64,000 nt of DNA from Dendrophyllia cribrosa (GCA_024195265.1 JAJLRJ010000013.1:15197662-15261661), one strand, 5' to 3'; positions 8,753 through 18,107 are shown, numbered from the stretch's first letter. Notes: a model not told the origin generated them from the sequence alone. Numbers and translations: made by a program.

Positions 8753-9007
8753 CTATAAGCGGTGCGTGTCTAAATTCCCAGAAAACTCATTTCGTATAGC
8801 CACTCGGCATTGATGAATGCTCTCTTCAATTGCATCAAACTCCCCTTCGCATTCCTCCAAGTTTTGAGTATCAAGATTATTGAAAAAATCTTTCAAATCA
8901 ATTCCAATAGTTGTCTTCAGGTGTTCTAAGGTGTAATCCTTGGCATTCTTTATATTGTGGCAAACATTCTCATATCGCTGATCGAGCTGTTTTAGAGAGT
9001 AAGGCAT
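8753..9007 (-). CDS. Small helical protein of unknown function (84 residues)
   Basis: I start at the ATG at 9005-9007 (MPYSLKQLDQRYENV). The frame stays open for another 18 codons upstream, but those run into a perfect inverted repeat. The protein is acidic and helical with spaced cysteines (VCHNIK, LEECEGEF, IHQCRVA). No family is recognised. It is the last leftward gene of this element, 39 bp upstream of the VLTF3-like gene start, and is the likely target of the palindromic sites at 9026-9070. Confidence 0.4.
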   Translation of the reverse strand: MPYSLKQLDQRYENVCHNIKNAKDYTLEHLKTTIGIDLKDFFNNLDTQNLEECEGEFDAIEESIHQCRVAIRNEFSGNLDTHRL

Positions 9008-9025
9008 CTTAACTTCACAAGCAAC

Positions 9026-9070
9026 TTCACAATTGTGAACTTTTTCAGTGAAAAAGTTCACAATTGTGAA
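9026..9070. repeat. Perfect 22-bp inverted repeat with nested palindromes
   Basis: Two 22-bp arms (9026-9047 and 9049-9070) are exact reverse complements around a single G. Each arm itself contains the 14-bp palindrome TTCACAATTGTGAA. It lies directly upstream of the leftward 84-residue gene and could be a paired operator or a hairpin near the element end. Bases 9071-9329 hold no gene that I can see. Confidence 0.7.
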
Positions 9071-9329
9071 TCAAAGTGTGAAGCCTCTGATTGGTTAAAA
9101 ATATCACACGACCGTCTCGTGATCTGAAACAATAACTATTAGTGATGACTCATTTCCTTTTTATCAAAACATGTTCAGACTTGTAAGCGGGGGATTCCCC
9201 GTTCTCTGTTTCTGGGTATTACATCCTGTGTTTCCGAGAATTGTATCACGCAATGAAATAAACGCACTTTGTTTTTTTAACATATAGTTTCATTTGATTT
9301 TTCTATATTTTTTAATCCAACAGATGGGA

Positions 9330-9402
9330 AGTAGTTAAGACTTGGCTTGGTATCAGATCAGTTTTGCAAAACTGATCTGGTACCGCCAAGTCCTTAACTA
9401 CT
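9330..9402. repeat. AGTAGT-ended palindrome, candidate element terminus
   Basis: About 36-bp arms with a few mismatches and gaps, starting AGTAGTTAAG and ending CTTAACTACT, centred on TTTTGCAAAA at 9362-9371. Composition changes here from AT-rich (region 1) to less AT-rich (region 2). The same AGTAGT/ACTACT ends occur on the palindrome at 16040-16205 and on the proven terminal repeats of the element at 44453-51506, so a terminus or recombination junction is likely. Confidence 0.55.
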
Positions 9403-9480
9403 GAAACCTGGCAGCAACCTGTCAGCAACCTGGCACCAAACGTGGTCACAAGATAAATTAAAAATTCACATATATACAGG

Positions 9481-9954
9481 ATGGCCACACCACTCGAGAC
9501 GATCCCTGAAGAAACTCCAACTCCAACTCCAACACCTGCACCTGCACGGGTTACCTCTGAGGCACCGAAAACAAAGCCTGCAACAGAAAAGAACCCTGGC
9601 CGCGTTGCTTCTGGCAAAAGACTAGCAGAACGCAACCGCATGGCACGGAAAGCAAAGAAAAAGGCGCAAGCACAAAAGCCTGCACCCTCAACAAGCGAAA
9701 ACAATTCTGCAACAAGCGACACAACAAGTGACACAACAAGTGACAGCAACTCAATCGTTTATATTCTGGGGGTTGGTGGGTTGATTGTCTCTGCTGCTGG
9801 TGTTTATTACCAGCGCAAAGCCATAATGCAAAGGCTTGGACGCAAATCAAACACACCACCAGCAAACACAATCGCGACAACCCCCGCTGCAACACCGCCA
9901 GCAACACCACCATCTCGAATTCCTGTAAGACAAGGAATAAAAAATATGGAATAA
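9481..9954 (+). CDS. Single-pass membrane protein with Thr/Pro-rich N-terminus (copy 1)
   Basis: The 157-residue product has a Thr/Pro-rich start (residues 10-21) and a basic block with RLAERNRMARKAKKKA (47-62). A Ser/Thr linker, one hydrophobic segment at 91-110 and a Pro/Thr-rich tail follow. A paralogue with a frameshift lies at 18108-18540, sharing the basic block, the SGKRLAERNR motif and the membrane segment. The ATG follows CATATATACAGG, the promoter box of this element family. Short direct repeats around CAACCTGKCAG lie at 9404-9437. Function is unknown. Conservation of the gene row suggests a virion or membrane role. Confidence 0.6.
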   Translation: MATPLETIPEETPTPTPTPAPARVTSEAPKTKPATEKNPGRVASGKRLAERNRMARKAKKKAQAQKPAPSTSENNSATSDTTSDTTSDSNSIVYILGVGGLIVSAAGVYYQRKAIMQRLGRKSNTPPANTIATTPAATPPATPPSRIPVRQGIKNME

Positions 9955-9978
9955 AAAAAACATATATATACTGGCACC

Positions 9979-10368
9979 ATGAAACCTTTCCAAGCTTTGA
10001 TTAATTCTGCTGCAATCAGTGGTGTGGTTCTTTTTTGGTTTGGATTTACTTCAGTCGCCTTGGATACAGTTTGCGGTATAGTTATGAATAGGCACAACAG
10101 ACCCGAGCCTGAGCCTGAGGCCGAGCCTGAGGACCTAGAGGTCCTATGGACCCGAGAGTACAAGGCCGATGTCCTAGAGGCCGAGGCCCGAGTCCTAGAG
10201 GCCAAGGCCCGAGTCCTCTATGACACGGCCCGAGGGTATGAGGGTAATCGCACCTATGAAATAGCCCAAGACCACTATAGCGAGGCCGAAGACCTCTATA
10301 ACAAGGCCAGAGTCCTATATGACGAGGCCCGAGTCCTCCATAACAAGGGCCTACAGGGTGCGTGTTGA
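9979..10368 (+). CDS. Membrane-anchored coiled protein with ARVL repeats
   Basis: The 129-residue protein opens with a hydrophobic segment (residues 8-35), then an EPEPEAEPED linker. After that come short repeats built on EARVLYDEAR/KARVLYDTAR, probably a long helix or coiled coil. At DNA level the repeat is a tandem of about 18-21 bp around GAGGCCCGAGTCCTA. It has no counterpart in the second copy of the element at 16.2-23.2 kb, so it was gained here or lost there. The box CATATATATACTGG precedes the ATG. No family is recognised. Confidence 0.5.
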   Translation: MKPFQALINSAAISGVVLFWFGFTSVALDTVCGIVMNRHNRPEPEPEAEPEDLEVLWTREYKADVLEAEARVLEAKARVLYDTARGYEGNRTYEIAQDHYSEAEDLYNKARVLYDEARVLHNKGLQGAC

Positions 10369-10429
10369 GATTTAATGAGACGACAAAGGCACAAAAAATA
10401 AAAAATGATATGTATACCGGACACAAACC

Positions 10430-10651
10430 ATGTCTCACAACAAGCTTGTGAAGTCTATCCTCGACGCCGCAACAATCACTGGCCTTTTCGCTGGTATTGG
10501 TTGGATTGGGAAAAAGACAATCAAAGAAAACTTAACTGCTGACCCCAGTGCAAGCTTGATGAATTATGTCAAGTTCACAGCTGTCATGGCTGGCACCATC
10601 GCACTAAAGAAATATCTCGAGGACCAGAAAATCCTTCCAGACAACTTGTAA
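10430..10651 (+). CDS. Small membrane protein (copy 1)
   Basis: The 73-residue product contains a hydrophobic N-terminal helix (DAATITGLFAGIGWIGKK), a second moderately hydrophobic stretch (YVKFTAVMAGTIALKKYL) and the tail EDQKILPDNL. A paralogue at 18564-18785 is about three-quarters identical by eye, which supports protein-level conservation. The upstream box here is the variant GATATGTATACCGG. Role unknown. The position, two genes before integrase, is the same in both copies. Confidence 0.6.
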   Translation: MSHNKLVKSILDAATITGLFAGIGWIGKKTIKENLTADPSASLMNYVKFTAVMAGTIALKKYLEDQKILPDNL

Positions 10652-10667
10652 ACCATATATATACACA

Positions 10668-11105
10668 ATGGCTTCGATCGCAATAATAGCTCTTGGCGCT
10701 GTTCTCAATGCGGCCGCTTTCACAGGTGGTAATTATCTCGCAAAATATCTGTCTGGTGATAACGGCAAGGCAGCAATGGATGAGAAAATCCGACATGACC
10801 ACGTCCTTGAACAATACCAAGCGGCTTACGCCAAATACCAGAAGGACCGCACCAAGCTCCTCGACTGGATTGCAGCCAACGATCGGAAGGAACACCAAGC
10901 TAGCAAAAACTTCCAAACCACCGACCAAGCCCTGGTCTTGTATAACCAGATGCACCAAACGCAACCAGATAAACAAATCAAAGACAACAAAGAGCCTGTC
11001 TTCTCGGACTTCTATAAGCCCAGTCCACAACAGCAGAATGGCGAACTTGCGTTCATTGGAGGCACCCTGCTTGCGGGTGGGTATGCGGCTTATCGCTTTC
11101 TGTAA
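10668..11105 (+). CDS. Membrane/coiled protein preceding integrase (copy 1)
   Basis: The 145-residue protein has a hydrophobic N-terminus (residues 1-28) and a charged helical middle (YAKYQKDRTKLLDWIAANDRK). A short C-terminal hydrophobic segment (LAFIGGTLLAGGYAAYRFL) follows. The copy at 18804-19232 has the same layout but an internal stop. The box CCATATATATACACA lies directly before the ATG, and integrase follows 18 bp downstream. No known family. A bitopic virion-membrane protein is possible. Confidence 0.6.
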   Translation: MASIAIIALGAVLNAAAFTGGNYLAKYLSGDNGKAAMDEKIRHDHVLEQYQAAYAKYQKDRTKLLDWIAANDRKEHQASKNFQTTDQALVLYNQMHQTQPDKQIKDNKEPVFSDFYKPSPQQQNGELAFIGGTLLAGGYAAYRFL

Positions 11106-11123
11106 ACAAATATATATACCCCT

Positions 11124-12112
11124 ATGGAGACGAAACTCTCAAAGATCTATTACAGTCCGAAAGGGTATTGGAAAGGTCTTGCCGCTGTAAAAAAACTAGC
11201 TGCAGCGGCCAAGGTCTCTGATGATGTCACAAAGAAATGGCTGGTCAAACAAGCCCTTTGGCAAGTTTACCTCCCAGCGCCACGCGCTATCCCTCGTCCC
11301 AAGTTTGATGTCTCATCACCCAATGCAGTGCATCAAGCAGATCTTCTCTTCCTGCCCCACGACAAACTTCCACACGGGAGAAAGGTTTACAAATACGCAT
11401 TAACCCTTGTGGATGTGGCTAGCCGATACAAAGCAGCAGAGCCTCTGACTTCGAAAGAGTCTGAAGAAGTCTCAAGGGCATTTCAGAAGATTTACAGACG
11501 TGGGCCTTTGAAATGGCCGCAACTCTTGCAAGTTGACCCTGGGAAAGAGTTTATGGGGGCTGTGACTAAGGCAATGGAAAACAACAAAACAACCATTCGT
11601 CGCGGACGGGTTGATATCCACAGAGACCAAGCAATGTGGAAATATTCAACCGAACCCTGGCTGAAAGGCTGTTTGGTTATCAGTATGCCGTTGAAATGAA
11701 TATGCCCTCTGGCCGTTCGACTGCATGGGTCAAAAGACTGCCAGATGTTGTCTCGGCCTTGAACAATGAAGTGACAAGACTCACTGGCAAGACGCCCGCT
11801 CAAGCAATCAAAGAGAAAGCCGTTTCTGCCAAGCCTGCGACTCCATATGCTAGGCCTGTTGGGGTGAATGAGAAGAAGCTCCCTCCCCGTGTGAGTGTGA
11901 GATATCTTTATTACCCCGGTGAGCTGGAAGGGGGCGAGAAGCGTGCGACTGATCCCATCTGGTCTTTGAAGGTCCACAACATTGAGAAGGTTGTCACCAA
12001 ACCAGATGCGCCTGTGGTTTATTATCTCTACGACGGCCCCAAGAGAGGGTTTGTTCGTGAGGAGCTGATGGTTGTGCCCCCGGGCACTCAGTTGCCCCCA
12101 GCTGGGTTGTGA
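11124..12112 (+). pseudogene. DDE integrase, retroviral/Polinton type (copy 1), frameshifted
   Basis: The protein starts METKLSKIYYSPKGYWKG and carries a DDE catalytic core. The first Asp is in HQADLLFL, the second in LQVDPGKEFMG, and the Glu follows IHRDQA near 11630. The region downstream of about 11635 continues in another forward frame to 12112 (NRTLAERLFGYQ onward), so one small frameshift separates the catalytic core from the C-terminal part. The box AAATATATATACCCCT precedes the ATG. The last 25 bases overlap the end of the convergent polymerase gene. A copy with the same ends is at 19245-20229. Confidence 0.8.
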
Positions 12113-15100
12113 AACTCGATTGGTTCTGTGTGGTTGCCGTCTGGCAGCACCCAACGCTTGTCGTAATAAGCAGAAAGCCCCAACTTGTGCTGTTCGTAAG
12201 TGAACATGGCCCCTTTGTGCATTCGGAAGCCCCTGTTGGTGGCCATGTCCCTGCCCCCTTGCAGGGCTCTTTCATACCTTTCCCAGCGAAGCTCGTTCTG
12301 CTTCTTGTTGACGCCCTTGGAGGACATCTTGGCCTCGCTGCTAGCCTCGTTTTCTACGTAATAACACTTGCTGCATAGGGCGATGGCCCGTGTGCCTTCC
12401 TTCTCAAGCTTGAACAAGCCTGGCTCTCTGCCGCTCCACTTGTCCCACGCCAACCAATTCTTCTTCTCCGCCTCGAACTGGGCGCGAAGTTCCGGGCGAA
12501 CGGCATCTTCCAGAGTGTCGTGCGAAAGAGCGAAGTACATACTGTCCGTGTCCATCTGGATGAGCTCGAAGTCGCGCCTGTCGATGAAGTAATCTAGGAA
12601 GTCGTAATAGAACTCCAGCATGCGAAGCTTGGCAAGTTGGTACACAACAATGCCCACTTGAAAGGGACGGTCGATTGTGACCTTTTGCTTTCGCAGCTCG
12701 ATCTTGTAAGCAGCTCCAATCTCTTCGAGGTCATCGAACAAGGGTGAGCGGAGATGCTTGTCGACCTCGTCCTCGTCAATTGTGTACAACGTTCTTGTCT
12801 GGCGCTCCAAAGCTTCGATGAACTTGCCGTAAGCGCTGTTGCCAAGAAGCTTGAACACTTCAGCAAGCAGGGCCTTCTCCTTGTCAGCGTCGCCTTTCCT
12901 TCGATTGTCGGCGACCTCGCGAACGAACCAGTCAAAGAGCTTTTTGGGTATGTAATCGAGCGTGCGGTAGACTGCCGTGATCTTGAGCCCGATGTTGAGA
13001 TACCACTTCAAGAGGGGGGCGTAGATCAGCATCTTTTTCGCTGACAACACACCCAGAAGCTTTTTCTGGTCGGGAAAGCGGGTTCGGCCACTTCTTGGAG
13101 GTAATCGTGCATATGCTGTGGAACAAATTCGTCAGGAACTGCTTGGTTGATGAAGAGCGGGGGAAACTCTTCGAACTGCTCCCACAACTTTCGAGGGACT
13201 TCGATGTCCACTTCCGCAAACCCGAACCAGCCGCCTGTATGCAGCTTTATTTCAAGAACTCTCGCTACCTGCACCGGGGCATTGTAATGCACAACCTTCT
13301 CTTTACCACAGGGCATCTCCTGCAGCATCGTGCTTGGGTAAAGGGAGTTAGCATCGAACCCCACAATCCGTTTCGTGATGCGAGCTAAGGCGCCATGTTT
13401 GTGAGAACAAATGCGGGTTTCGCCTCGCACGTGTTTGCGGGTGAAGACCAGGCTTGGCCCGCCAACCACAGCCCCCTTCAGCATGGCGTACGCTTCTGGG
13501 CCGGGGGCGTATAGGGCTGGAGCATTGCGGCCTCTCAACGAACCTCGCAAGACGTATTGCATTGATACTCCTGGCAAGGAGACCGCGTCTTTGAAGATGT
13601 CCACTCCGAGGCCCGTGTAAAACCCCTTCATCGTTTGGAGAGCTTCGAGGAAGGGAGCCACGTCTAGATTGTTGTAATGCTCCAGCCAGTCTCCGAATGT
13701 CTTCATACCTTCCTCGTGGAAGATGCGATTGCATTCTTCGTGCTCCTTGGGAGAAAGAACGAAGGCCTTTTTGAGTTGTGAGTACCAGCACTCGTATGGA
13801 GGAATCCCTGGGTAATCCAGCTTGTCAGCGCTGTCAAACCACTTGTATGGAAGCCAGGACTTGGTCTGTGTCGCTCCATACGTCTTGACCCACTCGTCGT
13901 ACGTGATGCCTGGGGCCAAATAATTCATAATGTCCAAGAACTTGTAGCTGGGAGTGTTGATGAACATGATGCGCCCCTCTTTCTCCGCAGCGAAGACCTC
14001 GTTCTCTCCAGCGAGATGAGTGACAAAGTACTTGCGGATAAGTTTGAGATCGTAATGACCTGAGTTGAAGAAGACCACAGGCACTTGGTTGCACCATTTG
14101 TCGATGAGCTTGAGTTACTTCTCAGGAAGATTCTCAAGATCTGGGGGCATGTATTTTACAGCCACGTCTTCTCGGATAGCTGCGCTTCGCCACTCCAGGG
14201 AGGCATAAAACAGGCCGATAAGCTCGTCAGGATCTTTGGAGCAAATGTACTCAGGCTCAGGGTTCAACGTGTCGGCAATGGAGACTGAGATTGGCACATG
14301 CTCGCTTTCATAAGAGAGATCGTGTGTCGGACGAGCTGCCTTGGTCTTGTTCTGGTACGCTTCGAAGTCATAGACGATCGCGTGGGGATATGTTTTGTTT
14401 CTTTTCTGTGGGCAACGATCATTCCACCAGGGGGCAGGCCGTTCATGCTCCCACCTTTCCACCACGGTGTACCCAGCGTCTCGAAGCAACTGAGTTCGTT
14501 GCAGAGTCTTTTGGTAAGCAATCGTCCTTGTGATTGTGTTGCCCCTTCGGTCAACATAAATACCTTCCTCCCTCATTCCCTCGGGGTAACATTCCTCGCA
14601 ACCGTGCCAGTGACAGCCGTGGAACTGGAAAACTGTCTTGCTTTCTGGGTGATAGCCGTCGACTGGAGCCCCACAGATATAACTCTCACCACCATGGCCG
14701 CATCTGTGATGGTGGATGTGAATGCCAGCCTGCTTCGCCTCCCACTCCAGCCAGCACACTGCCTTGACACCGAAACCACCTTCTGGGTAAAAGGCTTTCT
14801 CAAAAGCTGACTCCGGAGGGAGGATACGTTTCCTGGAGCAGTCGATTTTGGTTTGGCCTCGATTACACGTCTTGGAGTGGCGATTCAAGTTATCAGCCCG
14901 TGTGAACCTCCCACCACACTCGCCACAGGTGTAATTGTTTGTGACTTTATTGATATTGGTGATCAAGAAGGAGTGGCCCTCATGAATACCGACAGTCATG
15001 GTTGGAGTGCCCACCTTGTCGTAATTCACAGGGGTGTGAAATAAAGTGAAGTCACCATTGCGGTGAACAAGATATGCGGCAATTCCTTGCTTGAAATGCC

Positions 15101-15854
15101 TTTCGATTTTGGAGAAGTGCTGCAAATTTAGCTGGCCTCGAAGCCCCGGATAAACTGCGAAGAAGCTTTCCGCGAGTTCTCTGGATCTGCGAGTGTTGTC
15201 CCTTTTATGAGTTCCTCGATGGACAGCCAAGCAACGAAAGAGACAAAGATTGTCGTTGAAAGTGTCAAGAGCAATGACTTCTCTTTTGTTGCGAATCCAA
15301 TCAGGAAGCCGCCCGAGCCCTATTTGCAGGGGTTGCCGATCCAACACGACTTTGACATCAAGCAGGGCAGTGCGCTCGTAAACCCATTTGGTGTCAGGTC
15401 TGTTGAGTCTTGCGTTTTGAAGACGAAGCTCTTCCTGGGCTTGCAGCCACTGTCGTGTCTCGGAAAGAGTGGATAGCCAACGACTGTTGTGGTTGTTTTG
15501 ATAAAACATTCTCAACTCCTCGGTTTCAGTGTTTCGTAACTCGAATGTGAAACGTAAATTGATTGTGTGTCGTGTGTGAACATGTTGCTTGATTTTGTTC
15601 AAAATTCTGGCGACAAGAGAATTTTCGAGATTGTTGACAAAGCGAAACCGGAATGTTCGTCTGCCTTGTTCAACCCATTGATCAACCCGATCATAGAGTT
15701 GAACAAATTGTTGAAAATCCAGATCCGGGGGGCTGTTTTGAGGCTCGATCTCGCCGGCAGGCTCAATCCTCTCGAGATTTCGTGCCTGTTCGTCCAGCCA
15801 GGCAATCAGCTCGCGTTGATCGTCATCACGCCGTCTTCACCGGGGTTGTGGCAT
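12088..15854 (-). pseudogene. polB: Family B DNA polymerase, probably protein-primed, with N-terminal nuclease-like and zinc-finger parts (copy 1), broken
   Basis: Reading leftwards: an N-terminal region with DNLCLFRCLAVHRG (OTU-like block), a C2H2 finger (YTCGECGGRFTRADN), a Vsr/endonuclease-like block with VDGYHP and FHGCHWHGC, exonuclease I motif VYDFEAY, exonuclease II near FNSGHYD, motif A DANSLYPS (about 13340-13360), motif B GNSAYGK (about 12840) and motif C MDTDSMYF (about 12550). Breaks: TGA at 15837-15839 (codon 6 from the ATG at 15852-15854), TAA at 14115-14117, and a one-base frameshift near 13080. An in-frame ATG at 15999-16001 offers a longer start. The gene converges on integrase with a 25-bp overlap. 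Confidence 0.85.
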
Positions 15855-15960
15855 TGCGTATATATAAGGGTTTTTAATTTCTTCAATTGGTGATGCCCCG
15901 CTTGGTCGTTGAGGGGGTTGTGCCATATATGCGGGTATGTGGTTTTCTTCAATTGGTGAT
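15855..15960 (-). promoter_or_regulatory. Polymerase promoter with duplicated TTGAAGAA and TATATATA boxes
   Basis: Read on the minus strand, ATCACCAATTGAAGAA (15879-15894) is followed by TTATATATACGCA and the ATG at 15854. A second copy of the first box (15944-15960) is followed by CATATATGG. A matching arrangement precedes the polymerase at 44709 and the leftward gene at 50672. The stretch is also open in the polymerase frame, so part of it may be coding. Confidence 0.5.
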
Positions 15961-16039
15961 GCTTCGCTTGCCGTTGCGGGCGGGCTCGGGAAAAAACGCA
16001 TTTAGCCCCTCTTACGGGGGTTTGAGGGCGGTTATCCAG

Positions 16040-16205
16040 AGTAGTGGGTAGAGAGGGACGTCAAATGTGGTTTTTTGAGCCGATTTCCAATTTGTTGCAC
16101 CGATAATCAATTTTTTCGAGCGAAGTAAGGAAAAATTGATTATCGGTGCAACAAATTGGAAATCGGCTCAAAAAACCGCATTTGACTCCCTCTCTACCCA
16201 CTACT
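16040..16205. repeat. Large AGTAGT-ended palindrome between two element copies
   Basis: Near-perfect arms of about 76 bp (16040-16115 and 16130-16205) begin AGTAGTGGGTAGAGAGGGA and end in the matching complement, separated by a loop of about 14 bases. Only one mismatch and one single-base gap were seen. It separates the polymerase end of copy 1 from the truncated first gene of copy 2, as expected for a terminal hairpin or a joined-end structure. Confidence 0.7.
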
Positions 16206-16509
16206 AGGCATCAATGGAACCGACATGTGGAATGAGGTCAGCCGACTCTTCAAAGCTGGTGGCAGGCCCAACATGACTCTGACAAAATATCTAACTGACA
16301 ACAAGTTTGGCCTCCTTATCGATCTTCGATCAATGGCTGATAGAACTCTGCACGGTAACGGTCAACGCCTTGTAAACACAAAGGATGGTGTGCATCTTGA
16401 GATTGAACGAAGTACTTCTGGCTCTGGAAATTATCACTGCCACATCTACACCATCAGCGACTCACAGATGAACATCATGGACAGTCAGCTGCAGTCTGTT
16501 CAGTATTAA
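16206..16509 (+). pseudogene. C-terminal fragment, possibly of a capsid-type protein (copy 2 element)
   Basis: The frame is open from the palindrome edge to a stop at 16507-16509, giving about 100 residues with no start of its own. It contains FGLLIDLRSMADRTLHGNG and LVNTKDGVHLEIERS and ends NIMDSQLQSVQY. I believe this resembles the C-terminus of a Polinton-family capsid-like protein, and the packaging ATPase relic follows directly, but the match is from memory and weak. The missing N-terminus suggests truncation at the palindrome. Confidence 0.4.
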
Positions 16510-16549
16510 GCCAGCTGCGAAAAGTGCAAAACCATACATATAATATAAC

Positions 16550-17156
16550 ATTGAATCGAACCACGAAAGCTGCCCTTCAATGCCCTAATTATTGGGCCGA
16601 CTAATTCTGGCAAAACACAGTATCTCATAAAAACATTCTCCGTGGTCCCTTCAGGGGCAAGTTTGACTATATCGTTCTTCTATGCCCAACCTTTGTCCAC
16701 AACAAGACCTACGATGGTTTCGTGGATAATGAATCCCGAATTTTCGTGATAGACTGCCAGCAGCATGAGATTGAACACTGGTTAACTCTATCAAGTTTCT
16801 TTTTCGAAGGAACTAACACGCTCATCATTCTCGATGATTGCGCCGCTTCGAAAGCCGTGAAAGGCCGCACAGGCCAACTTGTCTCCCTCGGCTTCAGCGC
16901 GCGCCACAGTGGCATCTCCGTGTGGGTGCTAACCCAACAGGTAACCAGCATTGCGAAACCCTTTAGGGAAAACGTGGCCGCAATCGTGCTTTTTTACACC
17001 CCATCGGGTAAAACAACGAAGGCCATCTTCGATGACTATGCCGGCGAGCTCTCACATGAGGAGTACAAAGAGCTTATTGCGCGTGTTAAGGGGCGCAAGT
17101 TTTCCCACCTAGTTTTCTCTCTGCGGCATCCATATGGGATCGAAGTGAAAATATAA
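16550..17156 (+). pseudogene. Packaging ATPase (A32-like), frameshifted (copy 2 element)
   Basis: A Walker A motif GPTNSGKT is encoded near 16590-16615. After a frameshift at about 16640 the frame continues with DYIVLLCPTFVHNKTYDG, the Walker B strand TLIILDDC, and VWVLTQQVTS at the sensor position. It ends at 17156 in YGIEVKI. No ATG is in frame with the Walker A part, so the 5' end is also damaged. The box CATACATATAATATAAC lies upstream. Sequence is clearly different from the ATPase at 4206-4847, so the two elements belong to separate lineages. Confidence 0.75.
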
Positions 17157-17180
17157 AAACACACACATATACTCTGAGCC

Positions 17181-17330
17181 ATGAACGCCCCCACCAAGCT
17201 TCACAAGCTAACAGCCTTCTACCAGCTTTTGATTAAATTACAGGACAAGACAGATGAAATGCAATTCAAAATTATCAAAGCAGCCGGTGAGGATGATCTG
17301 CGCCAGATGCTCTTAGCCGCTACCCTTTGA
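17181..17330 (+). CDS. Small 49-residue helical protein
   Basis: The frame starts MNAPTKLHKLTAFYQLLIKL and ends QMLLAATL before a TGA. It is helical and charged. The box CACACATATACTCTGAGCC precedes the ATG, matching the family's promoter, and this is the main reason to accept so short a gene. No family is recognised. Confidence 0.4.
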   Translation: MNAPTKLHKLTAFYQLLIKLQDKTDEMQFKIIKAAGEDDLRQMLLAATL

Positions 17331-17341
17331 AACTCGTAGAG

Positions 17342-17419
17342 ATGCCAGGCACCATGGCCGCCCTTATTTTAGAGGTTGAAAGGCTTTTGCCTGACATCAA
17401 GAAAATAATTGAAATTTAA
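17342..17419 (+). CDS. Very short 25-residue frame
   Basis: The frame begins MPGTMAALILEVERLLPDI and ends in TAA, directly before the promoter box of the next gene. It may be the displaced 3' end of the preceding small gene after a frameshift rather than a separate gene. Confidence 0.2.
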   Translation: MPGTMAALILEVERLLPDIKKIIEI

Positions 17420-17433
17420 AAACACATATATAC

Positions 17434-18030
17434 ATGATGGCACACGCAAACCCTGATGAGGCCGCAATGGATGAAATGGTGCAGATGATGCTGGAGTCAG
17501 CTCCAGATAGCTCCGTGCCTTCAGAATTAGTACCCTTTGTGCCAGACAACCCCGTTCCTGCTCAACGCGAGAAGCTGACAATTCTTGTCTCGACTGGTAA
17601 ATCAAAAGAAGCCATAGGTGCCCAGCTCACACACGAGCATGTGAAACGCCTTTCGGATAAGGAAGTTGAAAAATATTACAAAAGGTATGAAGCCTACGTC
17701 GGCAACAAGACAACTGAGTCTCTGATTGACAGCGTTTTAATGCTTGTAACCAAAGGCGCTGGCATGGTTGTTCCAATTGGCGATGTGAAAGAGTTGCAGA
17801 AAGAACTAAAAAATGACTACATGTCCAATCATGAATTGTCTTCTCTTGCGGGCGGTATTGCACTGCGATGCGGTAAATTCTTGGCATTGGCAAATGCTGC
17901 TTTGATCACTACAAAACACATCGACTTCAAAAAGGAGCCCGAAGAGATCACACCTCCTCCTCCTTCCAGGCCTCTCACAAGGGACAGCGAAGGTTACCCA
18001 CTAGAGGGCTTTGATGAAGTTGACAATTAA
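17434..18030 (+). CDS. Membrane-associated protein of unknown function, 198 residues
   Basis: The start has two adjacent ATGs (17434, 17437) after ACACATATATACATG. The acidic N-terminus (residues 1-45) is followed by a conserved-looking middle with LSDKEVEKYYKRYEAYVG. Two hydrophobic helices follow (about 98-116, IDSVLMLVTKGAGMVVP, and 138-158, LSSLAGGIALRCGKFLALAN), then a Pro-rich acidic tail. The frame is intact, unlike most neighbours. I recall similar proteins in cnidarian element-derived gene models but cannot name a function. The spacer downstream (18031-18095) has direct repeats of GGAACCACGAAGGAACCAG. Confidence 0.5.
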   Translation: MMAHANPDEAAMDEMVQMMLESAPDSSVPSELVPFVPDNPVPAQREKLTILVSTGKSKEAIGAQLTHEHVKRLSDKEVEKYYKRYEAYVGNKTTESLIDSVLMLVTKGAGMVVPIGDVKELQKELKNDYMSNHELSSLAGGIALRCGKFLALANAALITTKHIDFKKEPEEITPPPPSRPLTRDSEGYPLEGFDEVDN

Positions 18031-18107
18031 CCTGACAGGAACCACAAATGAACCACGAAGGAACCAGGTAGGAACCACGAAGGAACCAGATAAAATATAT
18101 ATACACG

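Noticed and set aside
9008..9061. Longer start for the 84-residue gene
   Set aside because: The extra codons are the perfect inverted repeat and look non-coding.
14085..14125. Frameshift in PolB copy 1 near 14100
   Set aside because: Direct translation shows the frame is continuous, broken only by the TAA at 14115-14117.
12109..15893. Plus-strand frames opposite PolB copy 1
   Set aside because: They are antisense shadows. The minus strand carries polymerase motifs in order.
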